Below, in pieces: positions 1-12,899 of a DNA stretch of 64,000 nucleotides (position 1 is the first letter of the stretch; the number at the start of each line of letters is the position of its first letter). The notes below the pieces were generated by a model, which was not told the DNA's origin, ran no database searches, and was given only the letters and a program-made list of their open reading frames with translations. The position numbers and the translations under genes were made by a program. Source of the stretch: Epiperipatus broadwayi (Eukaryota; Onychophora; Udeonychophora; Euonychophora; Peripatidae); NCBI GenBank assembly GCA_028023455.1, contig JAQFVV010000032.1, forward strand, positions 746,001 to 810,000. Direction: 5' to 3'.

Positions 1-170
1 CATACAACAAATTGCTTTATAGTTAGTCATAATAATAGAAAGAAGATATTACATGTTTATATTTCCTGTTTCAGCATTTTAAAAAATGGCAGTCAAAAAT
101 TAAATGTTTAAATTTAAAAATGTATAAAAAAATAGATATAAAAATATTTTATAATCAACATTTTTCTTTA

Positions 171-396
171 AATTGCACTAAAAAATGTAATTGCTTCTTT
201 AACCAAAATTGAGTTTTTATATTTAACTTGAAATAAAAGCTTGATGGGGGGGGGGGAGATCCCGAAATTAATTCATTTAATCCCATTATAAAAAATAATG
301 AATAACTTAATTAAATTCTGGATTTCGTACTTTAGTTCAAGTTAAATATATAAATTCCAATTGTGATAGTAGAAACAATTAGGTTTTTACTGCAAA
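171..396. repeat. diverged foldback (inverted repeat) element
   Basis: The stretch 172-240 is inverted at about 321-395. Shared blocks include AACTTGAA / TTCAAGTT and TGCA near the tips. The arms match at roughly three quarters of positions by eye. The loop holds a run of about 12 G (247-257) and AT-rich sequence. It resembles an old MITE-like foldback; no coding content. Confidence 0.5.
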
Positions 397-599
397 GTAA
401 ATAAAATCATTGATTACAAAATATTTTTATATCTATTATTATTTAGTTTTTAGCAATAAGATTGAATTCAAATATTTATTTTTATTGTAAATGATAATAA
501 AATATTTTTAAGATTGAAAATAAAATCATAACTATTAAATCTAGTTGTTTACAATATAGTTTGTTTTATCCACCTGCTGATCTATATATAGAAAACTAG

Positions 600-1030
600 G
601 TAACTTACCTCAAATATTTTAGTATCATATTGCATTGCCAGTGATTTATAAAAAATATACCAAATTTGAGCAAATTATATTGAATATAAATATATTAAAC
701 TTTGATTTTAAAATTTTATTCCTACTTTAATGAAAACATTTAATTGAAACTAACCATCAAATAAAATATAAACATACTGCCATCTTGCACACATTACTGA
801 AAACTTATTGAAATGATAAATTATTTTAAATTTAATATAAAATTATTTGAAAGTTCATCCATCTACTTCTCTGCATTTAAGAAACTAAGTAACTACTTAA
901 AATATTTTAGTTATATTGTATTGCCAGTTATTTGTATCCAATGTACCAAATTTGAGAAAATTATATTGAATATAAATATATTAGATCTTGATTTTAAAAT
1001 TTTATTCTAACTTAAATAAAAGTATTTACA
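600..1030 (+). repeat. diverged direct repeat, two ~140-bp copies
   Basis: The segment starting about 600 recurs from about 885, about 285 bp apart. Shared blocks include ATATTTTAGT, ATTGCCAGT, CCAAATTTGAG and TTGATTTTAAAATTTTATTC. The short open frame at 813-1010 lies over the second copy and is AT-rich chance coding. Confidence 0.6.
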
Positions 1031-1568
1031 AATAAACAAAGCACCAAATAGAGATTGCAATTTAAATAAAAGCATTTACTAAAATTAAATTAAATTAAAA
1101 CTAAAAAGTAAATTGACTTAAAATATAAAAGTTAAAATTATAAGGAGAACTAAATTAATAAAAATATAGTATTAACAATAATTAATAATAATACTCTTTA
1201 ATCAAAGCATATTATGAAGTTATAAAAAAAATGTAAAATATTTTACTTTTTTTGACAAAGCCATTGTTTTAATCCTCAATTAAAAATATAATTTAAATTA
1301 TTTTTATAAAAACATTTAAAATCAATGTTTATCTTCTCAAAATATTAGCTAATTTTAAATTTTAAAATAATATGAAAGTATTCATGCACTTATCAACTAC
1401 TCACAAAAAAATTGCAAACCAATCAACAATAGAGAGGAATAGATATTATATAAAATGTGTCTACATTAGTATCTAGTTGCATCTTAATTTGAAACATAAT
1501 CCCATTTTTCATTTTTAGTACATTTACACATTAAATTATGGATTCTAAAAAGTGCTATATATATATAT
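1031..1568. other. AT-rich, no feature recognised
   Basis: About 540 bp of very AT-rich DNA. I see no open frame of interest, no tRNA and no clear repeat, apart from a short TA run near 1558-1568 at the edge of the next foldback. Confidence 0.6.
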
Positions 1569-1805
1569 GTTAATTCTAATATTTTCATGGATAAAAGATC
1601 TTGTATTATTATTACTATTTGTGGGATATTCCGTGTAGTAAAAAAGCTAAATGCTGACGTTTCAGTACAATATCAAGTACCTTCCTCAGAGCATCCTCAG
1701 CATCCTCAGAGGATGCTCTGAGGAAGGTACTTGATATTGTACTTAAACATCAGCATTTAGCTTTTCACTACATGGAATATCCCACAAATAGTAATAATAA
1801 TATGA
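1569..1805. mobile_element. foldback element with hammerhead-like motif, copy 1
   Basis: A long palindrome. The left arm runs from about 1605 (TTATTATTACTATTTG) inwards. The right arm ends near 1800 (CAAATAGTAATAATAA). The centre is built from repeats of the CCTCAGAGCATCC / GGATGCTCTGAGG type. The right arm reads CTGAGGAAGGTAC, 8 nt, then GTACTTAAAC, a degenerate match to a hammerhead core (CTGANGA, stem II, GAAAC). The same element, inverted, occurs at 29047-29260 with the better-preserved motif. The shared edge TTAATTCTAAT...CATGGATAAAA shows that both copies end alike. Confidence 0.65.
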
Positions 1806-1930
1806 CATATATATATATATATATATAAGTAGATTGAAAAATATATATTATATATTTTTCACATATATTAATAATAATATGACATATATATATATATATA
1901 TATAAGTAGATTGAAAAATATATATTAAAA
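1791..1930 (+). repeat. tandem duplication of ~75 bp with TA runs
   Basis: The segment from TAATAATAATATGACATA through the TA run to AAGTAGATTGAAAAATATAT occurs twice in tandem (about 1791-1860 and 1869-1930), next to the foldback. It probably arose by slippage or template switching at the TA microsatellite. Confidence 0.7.
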
Positions 1931-2461
1931 CATTTTTTACAAGTTTGTTATAATTTATTTTACCTTTTTTTTTCTGAATGGCACTATTGTGATTATTGGC
2001 TATTTATTTTAGACATACTGAGATAAAAGATTGTTTTTCTTCATATATTCTAATCTTCTCAATTATTACTTCATTCTTTATTGCATAAGATTATAAAATG
2101 TTCCATTCATTGTTCTTAATGTATATCTTAATAATAATGAATAATATAGTGTGATTAATTTGAAAGTCAAGGGTTTTATCCAGCATCAGTATCACTTGAC
2201 CTTCTAGTAACTTCTCGTTCAATTAATTTTATATATTTATTTGAGTGGTAGTATTTGTTTTAATTTTTTTTTTCTAATTTCATTTTCTATATTATAATTT
2301 TCTTAATTATTTCTTATTGTACTACAATTTTATATTTTCTAGCTAAATTTATAAATTTATACTTATAATTGGTGTTTTCATCTTATATTTATCGTCACAA
2401 AAAACAATATGAAAATATTTTATAAAGTTGTTATAATTATATTTATAAATCGCATAATTGT
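1931..2461. other. AT-rich, no feature recognised
   Basis: About 530 bp of AT-rich DNA with T-runs. No open frame, RNA gene or repeat that I can support. Confidence 0.6.
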
Positions 2462-2557
2462 TACTTTAAAGTAATATATATTAAGGCTACAACCTTAAAA
2501 CTATGCACCTGAAAAAATGACAGTAGCCTTAATATATATTGCTTTGAAAATATTTTA
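2462..2557. repeat. short foldback related to the 20.7-kb palindrome
   Basis: The arms contain AGTAATATATATTAAGGCTAC and its near reverse complement ending TATATTGCTTTGAAA. The loop reads AACCTTAAAACTATGCACCTGAAAAAATGACA. This resembles the arm of the palindrome at 20709-20900 (AAACCTTAGCAATGAGC, then CTGAAAAAATCGTCA). It looks like a shortened member of the same family. Confidence 0.6.
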
Positions 2558-5500
2558 GAAAACTTTTTAAATTAAATTCTAATTTGACTAATAAACTGTC
2601 TCAAAATGATAATCTTGCATCTAACTTTATCAAAATTTATATAATTCTTAATGCAATGAAAAAATGCCACACTCTACAGTGTAAGATTCATGATTCAGAG
2701 GATCATTCTGGCATCATCGGTGCTAAAATAAACTTTTGAACAATAAAGAAATTTAATTACTATTTTTTTAAGATATATTTAATCAATAAATAAATAAAAT
2801 CAACTCCTAACATAAAAAATATCTTTCTAAGCCCACAAAAAGTTTTTATGCATATGGCTTTTATCAATCATTGGTAATTAACAAACAAATAATATTTCAA
2901 TAAACATATTATATATATATATATATTGTGCTCTTTTTATTAGCCCAGTCTATTCTAAAATAAAATTTTGGTGTATAATTTTAAATTTTACAAATCCAAT
3001 AATATTTACTTATTAAAAGAAGACTGCAATGATGTATTAGATCATAGGATTTAAACTCGATTTTAGCTAATGGAAATTTATAAATGATCTTAACTCAAAA
3101 TACACATAGATAATAACCATAGAGTCGTATATATGCAAATGGATGGACAAGTAATATCATTTAGTATTTAAAATCAGTGAAGTTTAACTTGTAATTTTGT
3201 AAACAGAATGTGTCACATATGCTAATAATTATTGTTTGTGTGCATTTGATTTTAAAAATAGAAATTATTTATCTTCAAATCTTGCTATATTCAAAAATAA
3301 ATAAATAAGGTTTAATTTTACAAAATACTGATTTAAAATTAAAACAGTAAATTCTATCTTTATTTAATTTCTAAAAATATTATATTTCAATATTTTTTAA
3401 AAATGAAAAATCAGTCATTTTAAAATGATAAACCAAAAACTTTCAAAATAAATGTTTGTTTCATAGAAAAAAGTGGGAAAATATTAGCCAATCAAATGGT
3501 TTCAACCATCTTGAAATATGAAATTCAAGAAGGGGGGGAAGCTTCTGAATCATAAAGTATAAATAACTAAGTTTTTTTTTTTCTTGGTGATATTTTTTTA
3601 AAAAAAAAAAACAAAGTTGGATTAAAAATTCCTAAAACCTTATGATTTACAACTCTACATCAATATACATGGATAATTATAAGCTCTGTTGTTAAAATAA
3701 TGGAATAAATTAATCGTTTTTCTACTGGGCAAGTCAATAATCGGTAATTCCCAATAATCTCTTGAAAATTAATAAATATTGAAGAAATAATAGGAGATGA
3801 ATAATCAACGAATATATTCACTGAAAAGTAATAATAATTGTGCCATAGGGAAAATGAACTGCAGTAATACACAAAAGGAAATAAATAAACACTGTAAATC
3901 CCCAATAAGGATAGATAAAAAAATAGTAAATCTCTTGGAAACAGTTAAGTATATATATTTAAAATTCAATGAAACTAAATTAGTAATAAATAAAACTGTT
4001 CATTATTATTCTGGATATATATAAAATCTTAATTACAATGTGAAATAGAATTATTTATTTTGAGCCATAACAGCAGGGATGTCAGTTTCTATAAAGTTTT
4101 AGCTGAAAAACGTTGCACGACACATTTTTAATTGAAATCATAAGTGTGACTTTTACTATAGAGAGAAATATATATCATCTAAAATAAACAAGGCAAGCCA
4201 CAAATAAATTTTTATTACTAAACAAAGAACAAAACAAGGATTATTGTTGCAGTAACTCAAATACCTCACACGAATCTTAGGATAAGCAGAATCTTCAAAA
4301 AAAAAAGGGAAAAAATAAAAACGTTATGATAAGTTTATGGAGTGTGGAACAACTAGAAGATTTAAAATTGTTTTTTATACTTTAGCTGAGAGTTAAAAGA
4401 TAACTTCTTTCTAATGTTGGTATTTATATTTTTAATCTATGATTTGTTAGTAAAATAAGGGGGGGGGGAGAACTAAATCATTTAATAAGGAATTAATTCA
4501 AGTGTTGTTATATTAATAGTTATTTAATAATTCAGTTAAGTTTAAAGATTATAAATCCTTGAAATAAATAAATATACTCGATATTTTAGTATGAAAAGGT
4601 ATTTAAAAATTATATATATACAATCCAGAGAGAAGGTTGTATTTACATGGGCGAATTGATAAACTAAATACAATAAAAGATAAAAGTATTAATTTTGTTT
4701 GCTTAATAACCTCCAGAATTATGACCCTATGTTCTCACTTATTGTTTTGTATTGTTACTTAATCATCAAGTACTATTATTATGTAGAGATTAAACTAACG
4801 GACCATAAATGGAAAAAAATGACTGTTTAATAAACTGAATGTGTGATATATAGTTCACATACATAGGAATAAATATCTCAACATATAACGGGAAATCATT
4901 AGTTTTGTTTAATAATCATACTCTGAAGATTATTTTTCTATTGTTATTGTTATGATAATACATGTATATCATTTTGTTATTAGTTATTTTAAATTTGATA
5001 TTAATGGAAATGTTTATTATCATTTGTAATGAATATTATTAAAATTATTGTTTTAAAAGTTTTATTAAATTCTAATTGCTGCATTTCTTTTCTGGGCTCA
5101 TTTTCACCACATCACACAACTCAAAATACACATTCAAAATTAAAATGAAAAGTCAATTCAGTTTAAAGCAAATCTAACAGTTTGATAAGCATAAATCTCT
5201 TAATAAAGATTTTTTTACTTGTTATCTTCTGCCTTGATCCCATAGGTCATTGATGGCATTGCCAATTATGAAAGTGTATTAATTAATATGAAATTAAATG
5301 ATACATTAGTTATTAGTGAAAATATTAGTATTAATCACAGTTTAGTTAGTAACATTATTTTATATTAAGTATTAAAGATCATAAATATAAAGCTTGATTA
5401 TAGATTTAAATTATAAGCTTTTCTTATTTTGTGCACTATCCATGGAAATCTGTAAAATCCCTCTTGATATTCCATAGGTAGTATGAAGAATTAATAAATC

Positions 5501-6035
5501 AATGATTATCCTGAGATCTCCTTATTGTAAAGTTATTTTGTGATTATTGCCAATCTTAATTATCAAAAATAATAGGAATCACAGTTTATCTGTAATTATC
5601 TAACAGATTAATTTAATGAGTGATTGAATTAAAACTTAATAATTATAAATATAAGATATTGGATATTATTGTTAGCCATGAGAGTATGTAGATACTTAAT
5701 AAGGAGGAGTATCTAGGAATTCTTATGCCATTGAACACATATTTTGTATTTGTTTAATGTTAAGGGGATGTGATCTGTTTATGGGTAAATGAGTCTCACG
5801 TTAATTATATTTAAAATACATCTTATTTTAGAAATATTTACTCATGTCAAAGTAACTTGGGATAAATACTAATATTATCTAAATTCAATTGTTATAGTTA
5901 AAGAAAATGGTCGGGATATAGTAAGTTTGTTAATAGAACCTAGCCAGAATCAAAGTAGGGCCTAATATAAGGGACTTGGAAACTCTGCTTAGGGTCATAC
6001 CATCTATAGACAGGCCACAGTATATATATATATAT
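2558..6035. other. AT-rich intergenic DNA without a supported gene
   Basis: About 3.5 kb of AT-rich DNA. It contains TA microsatellites (about 2908-2926, 6021-6035), poly-G runs (3530, 4459), and complementary T/A runs near 3570-3612. Overlapping open frames on both strands at 3660-4024 are low-complexity and have no recognisable domain. I see nothing else. Confidence 0.6.
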
Positions 6036-8769
6036 TGAAACAGTTAGATCGAAGAATCGATCTTAGTTTCATGATTTTCCAAATTTTGGTATGGCAAATT
6101 TAGTACTAACCATTATTCCTGCACAATGAGGCTTTGTTCATCCAAGCCACGTAAAGTTAAATTGGTTGTTTCATGTTTTGTATAAATAATTGAATAAAAT
6201 TTCTTGTATAAATATTGTAAATAGTAAGATATATATTGTTTGTGTATGCGTGGTCTGTATATCAATACAAGATCATTTTTAAAAAAAGAAAGTTTCATTG
6301 CGTGAATAATTCTTTATTTTAAACAGTTAAATATGTACAAATTCATAGAAAAATACTTGTACAAATTTATTTAAAAACCCTGATCAAAGGTTGCATTCCA
6401 TTAAGCATTAATTTGACTATATTGTACAAAAGGAATGTATTAATTAATTGGTTTGCGAACAGAGTAAAATTGTTTAACCGTCTTAGTAATTAAATCGATT
6501 GGTAGATTATTTGTAAGGCCATTTCCTAATTGGAAATGGGTTTCAGATAAATTGTTGAATCTTGTTATCTACAAAATGTTTGTATAAGTTGAAATGTAAG
6601 TGACATAATAGAGAGAAATTATCTTAAAACACTCCAATGTACAGAGTGGTTAGCTGAAAGTGAATATTGCTGGAGGCCAGGAAATCAAAGGAGGCAGAAT
6701 CTGAAATGAAGTAATAAATAATCGAGAGAATTGTGGGGACTTTTACCATTTTGGACATTACATTTTTTCTTCTCTTCGCCACTCTGCAAAAAAAAAAGAG
6801 TGCTGGAGAGCAAAATTAGAGGGTGGCCATATTAAGAAGTTACCGTGTAAACTTCAATAATGATGGGCTAAGTCCAGAAAGTTGATCTCTGTCCTGCCGA
6901 TTAAACCTTTCTAGCCTGCCAAAATATCATGTGCCTGTGGTTCCAGTTTTCTAACCTTCATGTGCCTGTGGTTCCAGTTTTCTAATCTTCAATTTTGAAA
7001 TCCATTATGTCATGATAAAGAATCAAAATGCGCACCTGCATTCTGAACAATCACCATCACGAGGAAAAAGTCCGGACAAAGAAAGAATGGTAAATTTACT
7101 TTACATGATCTTTCCACTTTCTTTTAACTTCAGTCCCTTATTTAATTACAGTTATGTTTTAATCTTGCACTAAATATGTTAAATATTTGTTTTGTTTTTT
7201 TGCTAAAATGTCTACAGTAAACCTGTCAGTAAATTTCTTCCTCCCCTTTTTATATTTCTTTTACCCTAGTCTTTAAATAGCAATTTGTTAAGCCTTTATA
7301 TTTTATGACGACTTTTAATAAAAAATTTATTTATTATTATATACATTTCGGTTTAAATTAATGGCAATTGATATTTTTCAACTCGATTAAAGATATTTCA
7401 GGTTGCACTTATATAATGATTATTATATTGAATAAATTTTGTATGGAATAAATAATTGATTCCTTGTGTTCAAGTTGAGGAATATCCATGTATGTATTAC
7501 AGTTTTAATTAATGATGTTTTATTCTATGCCACCGGGTAGTTAATATTTAGAATCGATTTTCTTTATTTGATTGCATATTTTCTTATACGAGTGAAAGGG
7601 GAAATAATAATAAAAAGTAGCCATTATTGTATTTACTACCTTCCAAACAGTCACCAGGAGTATGAGATTCAGAGCATAATTGATTAATAGTTAAGGATAT
7701 GATCTTTTGGCCTTACCATTTGGTTTTAAATTACTTTGTCAGATGATTACGTGGGAAAAGTTATGGAGGAATAAATGAAGTCTTATATATATTTATAAAC
7801 TTATTTTGACCATTCATTACATAATGTTACTGGTTTAGTGCTACTCTCACTTCCCATAGCTTGTTTCAGTACCTTGTCTGTGACTTCAAACAAAGGAGAA
7901 AGAAACTTTTCCCTAGACTCACCTGAGGGTGTAAAGACTTGCTAAAGTGCAAGCTGCCCAGTCTTCTGTTAACGCACCGCAAACTATTACCTTTGATTTA
8001 TTATATTCATCTCTAATAGCAGCCAGTCACCTCACTTCTATATTTTAAAATATAAGCTTATTCCCCATCCCCATAATATGTAATGGTCTGATTTTTTTTT
8101 AAACCAACAAAGTTACTTTAGTTTAATAAAAATAATTTAGTCTAATAAGGATGAAACATTTGAAGTTTTATTTTACTCTGACTCTCATATATCTCATATA
8201 TAATTAAACACATAAATCAGTCAATTGTTTTAAGTTATGCCAGTGTTGTATTTAGAGAAGAAATCATTTGTGATATTGTCTACACTGGGCATGGGATACA
8301 ATGGTTATAAAGTCAACCCAGAAATATCAATGAAATGTTGTTCATCAATTATAATATTTTTCATTAAAGACTAGAAGTAAACTAATTGATATTGTATATA
8401 ACAAGTTAGCTGTACTGTATGTGAGTATTATTTAATAGCAATAGTAATTATTAAATATCTGTATAATCTATTTTCGCCTCTCTATTCATTAAAATAGTTA
8501 TTTTACTGCCATTTGATTACTGTCTGTGTTGACAATCCAAGAATATATATTATATTGATTATTTACAGCATTAGTTAGGGTTATATTGTTTATGTTTTCC
8601 ACTGAGCTAGTTTAGGAAATACCGTGTACCGTGGATTCTGTTATACATCGGTCATTTGTACATGGGGTTTGGGTTTGAATTCAGTTTGGTTTCAGATTTA
8701 GTTCTGGAATTGGGCTGGGTTTGAAGTCGGTTTCTGTGTATAATTGATGGGTTGCGGTTGACCGGTACA
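6036..8769 (+). repeat. 5' LTR (2.73 kb)
   Basis: Direct repeat of 14180-16939 with TG...CA termini. The first 36 bases form a hairpin: TGAAAC pairs with GTTTCA and AGATCGA with TCGATCT. Positions 6928-6989 hold a 31-bp tandem duplication (unit starts CATGTGCCTGTGG) that is also present in the other LTR. Compared with the 3' LTR it lacks a ~25-bp insertion near its 3' end. I cannot place the promoter or poly(A) site, although several TATAAATA/AATAAA strings occur around 6180-6200. Confidence 0.9.
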
Positions 8770-10186
8770 GTAGGTTAAATTTTGGACGCCCTCTGTAGTG
8801 CTCTGATGAAGAAATCTCCCACACCCTGTAGAATAGACATGAATAAATATTGAGTTATAGGGATATATTTTTTGTTCATATTGTTGAGATATAATTTGCA
8901 TTATTAAATGAGCAGTTTTATAGTGATGTTTTGAAGTAAGTCAAATAGACTAATATTTTCCCCTTGTCAAGTAGTTTTATTTAAATATACTATCCGCTAA
9001 TATTGTTAAGAGAATATAGTAATACATTAAGTTTTTTTTTTTTGGAAAAAAGGGATATAATAAATAGGAAGTGACTTCAAAGTTTTCTTTTTCTTGTTGT
9101 TTGTTTTAATGACAAATATAGTGAGTAATAGTTTCAAAGCAGGTGAAAACCTGTATTACGGGGGGTTTTTTTTGTGGTCTATTTAATTCAAAATAAACAA
9201 TTTGGATTCTACATCCTTTTGAAAGTTTTTTTTTTGTAACAGAACAAAATTTGCTATATTTTTTTTATAGAAAAGAGATAGAGATGCTTGTCAGGTCATA
9301 AATATTTAAACATGTGTATATTTATATACATGTTTAGTATAGAAACCTTCTCAAAGAAATTGCGTAATAAATGTCAATCGAGTAAAGTTTATTAACCAGA
9401 ATATGTTATCTGTTTTAGGTAAAGTAACCGTTTAGGTTAAGTTTTGATGTATATCACCAAACAGCCAGATGCAATTGGCAAAGTGTTTTAATGGGTGTAT
9501 ATACTTACGTTCTAAAAAATCGACATTTTAATGGATAGCACCGCAGAAGTTAGTGTTAATATTAATCAACCTTTTATTAAAACATGTTTTGAATCAAATA
9601 ACTGTATTTAAGTTATGTAATCAATATATATATTTGAGTGAGCAGTAGATTAAATGATCCATTGTCCACATTTTGCTGGCAGGCGCCTTTCAAATAAATT
9701 TGTCAGCAAAAATGTTGTCCATGCAGCAGTAGCAAATGTTTTGTTAAAAAAACAGAAAAAGAAAAAAAAAGAATTGCTAACGGTATTATAAAATAGTATG
9801 TATATATATACTAATTATTAGTATGGTTTTTTTTGTATTTTGGACTGAGGAGAACAGTTTGAATCGGGTGAAATAAATTTTTTATCCCATTTTATTAATA
9901 GTTTAGATACGTTATCATATATATAGATGAAAAAAAGAAAAGGGGGTTGCTTATATAACAGAAATTAATCGGAGTGTAGGTGAAAGAAAGAAAGTGAGGC
10001 ATACAAACTGGATGAGAAAGGGGGGAACTCGGTGTCTTGGCCACTGGGGAAGATTTGGCACATAGGATCAAAGATCAGTATCTCTTATGAACCTATAAAC
10101 AAATATTTTCGCAAAGACCAAATTGACACACTAAAGTTACGCATATAGGTTAAAAGAATATACAAAAGAAAGACAGTGGTTACCAC
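8770..10186 (+). other. LTR-element leader between 5' LTR and gag
   Basis: Internal untranslated region of the retrotransposon. A primer-binding site would be expected just after 8769. TTGGACGCCCTCTG at about 8782-8795 begins with the TGG typical of such sites, but I cannot match it to a tRNA. The last ~170 bases read as coding-like sequence in broken frames, so gag may have begun upstream of 10187. The minus-strand frame at 8698-8901 crosses the LTR edge and is not a gene. Confidence 0.55.
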
Positions 10187-10790
10187 TTGGAACAGATCAG
10201 AATGGACAAATCATTTGATCCCCAACACTCCTTGTTCAAAGTGATAGACTTTTATGGGGAATGCTGGGAAAACCCCCATGAACATATTGACAGTTTAATG
10301 GATGCTTTCAGGATAATAACCTTAGATAATGAACAACAAATGGCCATCATTCAGCATCATTTAAAATTGGTCACCAAAGACTGGTGGGCCATACTGAGAG
10401 AAAAGCCTAGAAATTTTAAGGAGTATCATGACAGGCTGCTAAAGACATTCTGGGGCAAGGAAAGACAAGAGATAGCATTGTGCAGCCTTATAAAAGAATG
10501 CTTTCCAGCAGGAAACCTAATTACTTTAACCAAATTTTTTTGCAGCAGATGACCAAGTTTTGTTCATTACACACTTTCAACTGGTCAGAGTCCCGAGTTA
10601 TTCGACTGATAGCATATAACATGCCACAAGAAGTCAGAAGGCATATGATCAGTAGACAAATACACACTATTCCAGAGATGGAAAAGTTCTTGGAAATGGT
10701 AGATCAACATTTAGAATCTCTGGGTCCAAATAACAGTAAAAGTCAGTCCATTACAACCATTCACCAGGTGGTGAACCTAATTGCGGAGAA
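10187..10790 (+). pseudogene. gag: gag-like region, frameshifted
   Basis: Capsid-type retrotransposon Gag, the structural protein that packages element RNA. Frame one (10187-10552) contains FKVIDFYGECWENPHEHID and a DWWAILREKP segment, matching the usual pattern in which a Trp-rich stretch follows a helix with 'HHLKL'. The frame breaks near 10540. Gag continues in another frame through MTKFCSLHTFNWSE, with helical text to LESLGPNN (about 10720). I find no CCHC zinc knuckle between here and the protease. That is odd for many Ty3 elements but known in some gypsy lineages. The family call is firm as retrotransposon Gag and weak as to lineage. Confidence 0.75.
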
Positions 10791-11200
10791 AGGAAACCAG
10801 AATCATCAATCGAATTGCTTGTGCCTGGTTATAGAAGTAAAGATAGAAGATAACAAGGTTACAGTTTTGATCGACTCAGGTAGCCAAGCCTCAATTGTGT
10901 CTGCAGCTTGGATTGACAACCTAAAAAGAACCCGTGAGATTATGCAGTTGCCAGCATGACCTATTCAACTCACATTAGCTAATGGAAAAAAATGCTAAGT
11001 GAGAACCATCAGGTGTGTTTGGAAGTTAACATAAATCAAAGGCTAGTGGGGCATATGTTTTTTGTGATGACAGGACTTATATATGACATATTGGGCTCTG
11101 ATTTTTTAACCCAAAACAATGGGGTCATCGATTATGAAAGGGGAAAATGTTTTTTCGGAAGTGAAACGGCTAATTTTAAAATGTTGCCTAACCAAAAGTC
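10791..11200 (+). pseudogene. retrotransposon aspartic protease region, broken
   Basis: Cuts the Gag-Pol polyprotein. VTVLIDSGSQASIVS carries the DSG active site (DSG/DTG family) at about 10858-10902. A stop follows at 10957-10959. The frame then resumes just downstream with LANGK (near 10978), a methionine-rich segment from 10992, and YDILGSDFLTQNNGVIDY, the ILG-type flap and C-terminal motif of retropepsins. Gag and protease are contiguous, with no zinc-knuckle spacer. The stop makes it non-functional. Confidence 0.8.
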
Positions 11201-12225
11201 TGACTACAAAAGTTGTTTGGTCCAGTTAGTCGACCCATCGGTAATCAATAAAAAGGTGCAAAATTCTATTCTCACGGAACCTAGGGACACGGATCAGATC
11301 GGGAAAATCCTAAAGAAATACCAGGCAGTTTTTTCTTCTACTCTGGGTGACATTAGGGGGTATTCACATCGGATCCGAGTAAAAGAGGAGACATACATTT
11401 TGTCCAAAACTTATCCCATACCTTTCCAGTACAGAGGGGAAGTAGAAGCTCAGATTCGTCAAATGATCAAGTGGGGTATTATCGAGTGTGGCCCATCACC
11501 TTATAACAACCTGTTGGTGGTGGTTAAAAAGAAAAATGGGAGGTTGCGGTTGTGTTTGGATGCCTGCAAATTGAACAGTGTTACCATTCCGGAAAGAGAT
11601 GCTCCCCCCTATTTGTGAGGTACTGATGCAGCTGGTGGGTGAAACTGTATTTTTAACTCTGGATTTGACCACGAGCTACCGGCAGCTAAATCTGGACCCA
11701 AGGGATTGGAAATACACGGCTTTTCGATATAATGGGTATACTCATGTATTTAAAAGAGTTCCTTTTGGACTCATAAACAGCAGAGCAGGCTTAATGCACT
11801 GTTTGTGGCAGGTCCTTTCTGAAAAAATACAGAGGCATATGGTATGTTATATGGATGAACTGGTAATCACATCAGAAGATCCAAAGGAACATTTCCAACT
11901 TTTGGAAAGGTTCCTCAGAGAATGTAAAGAAAACAATATCACCGTAAATTTGGAGAAAACCTGTTTTTCCATTGGTGAGACAACTTTCCTGGGTCGTGTC
12001 ATCAACCAACATGAAATCAAGGTCCACCCAGATAAAATTGCTGCTATAGAAAATGTTCCTACCCCAACCAATCTGAAGCAGATTCGATCATTCCTGGGCC
12101 TTTGCAACTTCTACCATAAATTCTATCCGGATTTCACCCAGGAAACTAGTAACCTCGTGGACCTCATCAAAAAAAATGCAAATGAGAATGGATGCCCTAT
12201 CTTGACAAAGAACTCCTTCATGTAG
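11201..12225 (+). pseudogene. pol: reverse transcriptase, Ty3/gypsy type, broken
   Basis: RNA-directed DNA polymerase. Visible in order: GIIECGPSPYNNLLVVVKKK (fingers), LRLCLDACKLNSVTIPERDAP, then VFLTLDLTTSYRQL (first catalytic Asp), KRVPFGLINS, CYMDELVITSED (catalytic box), FLGRVINQHEIKVHPDK and LRQIRSFLGLCNFYHKF-like thumb text. The frame slips at the C-run near 11606 (GCTCCCCCCTATTTG), joining the frame ending at 11618 to the one ending at 12225. The catalytic YxDD appears as YMDE, so the second Asp is replaced. With the frameshift this marks a dead copy. The family is secure. Confidence 0.9.
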
Positions 12226-12736
12226 AAATATTTTTTTACAGGCTGTAATGCTGCACCATCCGAATTTCCATCATCCCTTTTATGTATAAATGGACAGCAG
12301 CAAATAGAGACTAGGAGCAATTCTGTTCCAAATAAGTGACACCAGATCCCATCAAGTTATATATTTTTGCAGCCGTGCTTTGAAGGGCGCAGAAGTTCAT
12401 TACACTACAATGGAACAAAAAACTCTTGTCATTGTGTGGGCATGCCAGAAATTCCAGCAGTTCCTGTTGGGGTCTGAAGTGATCATTATAATGGACCACC
12501 ATTGCCTGGAGTTTCTTAACAAGAGTTTTCTTATTAATGACCATCTAATCAGGTGGAGTCTGGCTCTCCAACAATTCCAGTACCAAATCCACTACTGCCC
12601 TGGATTGGAAAATATTGTGGTGGACATATTGAGCCGCCATCTGATACTGATGAAAATACAAAACCCTGAAATAAGGAATCAAACCTTGGAAATTATGACT
12701 ACTACTATATCGAGCCCTGTAGAAGCTGAATTATGA
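12226..12736 (+). pseudogene. pol: RNase H domain, partly destroyed
   Basis: Continuation of pol. The first part (12226-12370) is frameshifted and contains stops. From 12380 the frame reads GAEVHYTTMEQKTLVIVWAC, KFQQFLLGSEVIIIMDHHCL, RWSLALQQFQYQIHYCPG and VVDILSRH. These are the E, D and terminal D-SR blocks of Ty3 RNase H and its tether. It degrades the RNA strand during reverse transcription. The N-terminal catalytic Asp region is not readable. Confidence 0.85.
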
Positions 12737-12899
12737 AATTTGAGTTATTGGCAGAATATACAGTACCACCATATTATCCAAGATCTGTCTAAACCATCAG
12801 ATAAAAATCAGAAAATCACAAAGCAGATATCCCCACTTCCAGATTGAAGAAGGCATATTACAAACCCAGACCAAAGATTACAGCACCCCTTGGAAAATT
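12737..12899 (+). other. pol linker, frame disrupted
   Basis: Sequence between RNase H and integrase in the same element. Short in-frame pieces such as the segment ending TPWKIVVSN suggest the original linker, but stops break it. Confidence 0.5.

Noticed and set aside
3660-4024. Overlapping 75-81-codon frames on both strands
   Set aside because: AT-rich chance frames with no domain, splice signals or conservation evidence.
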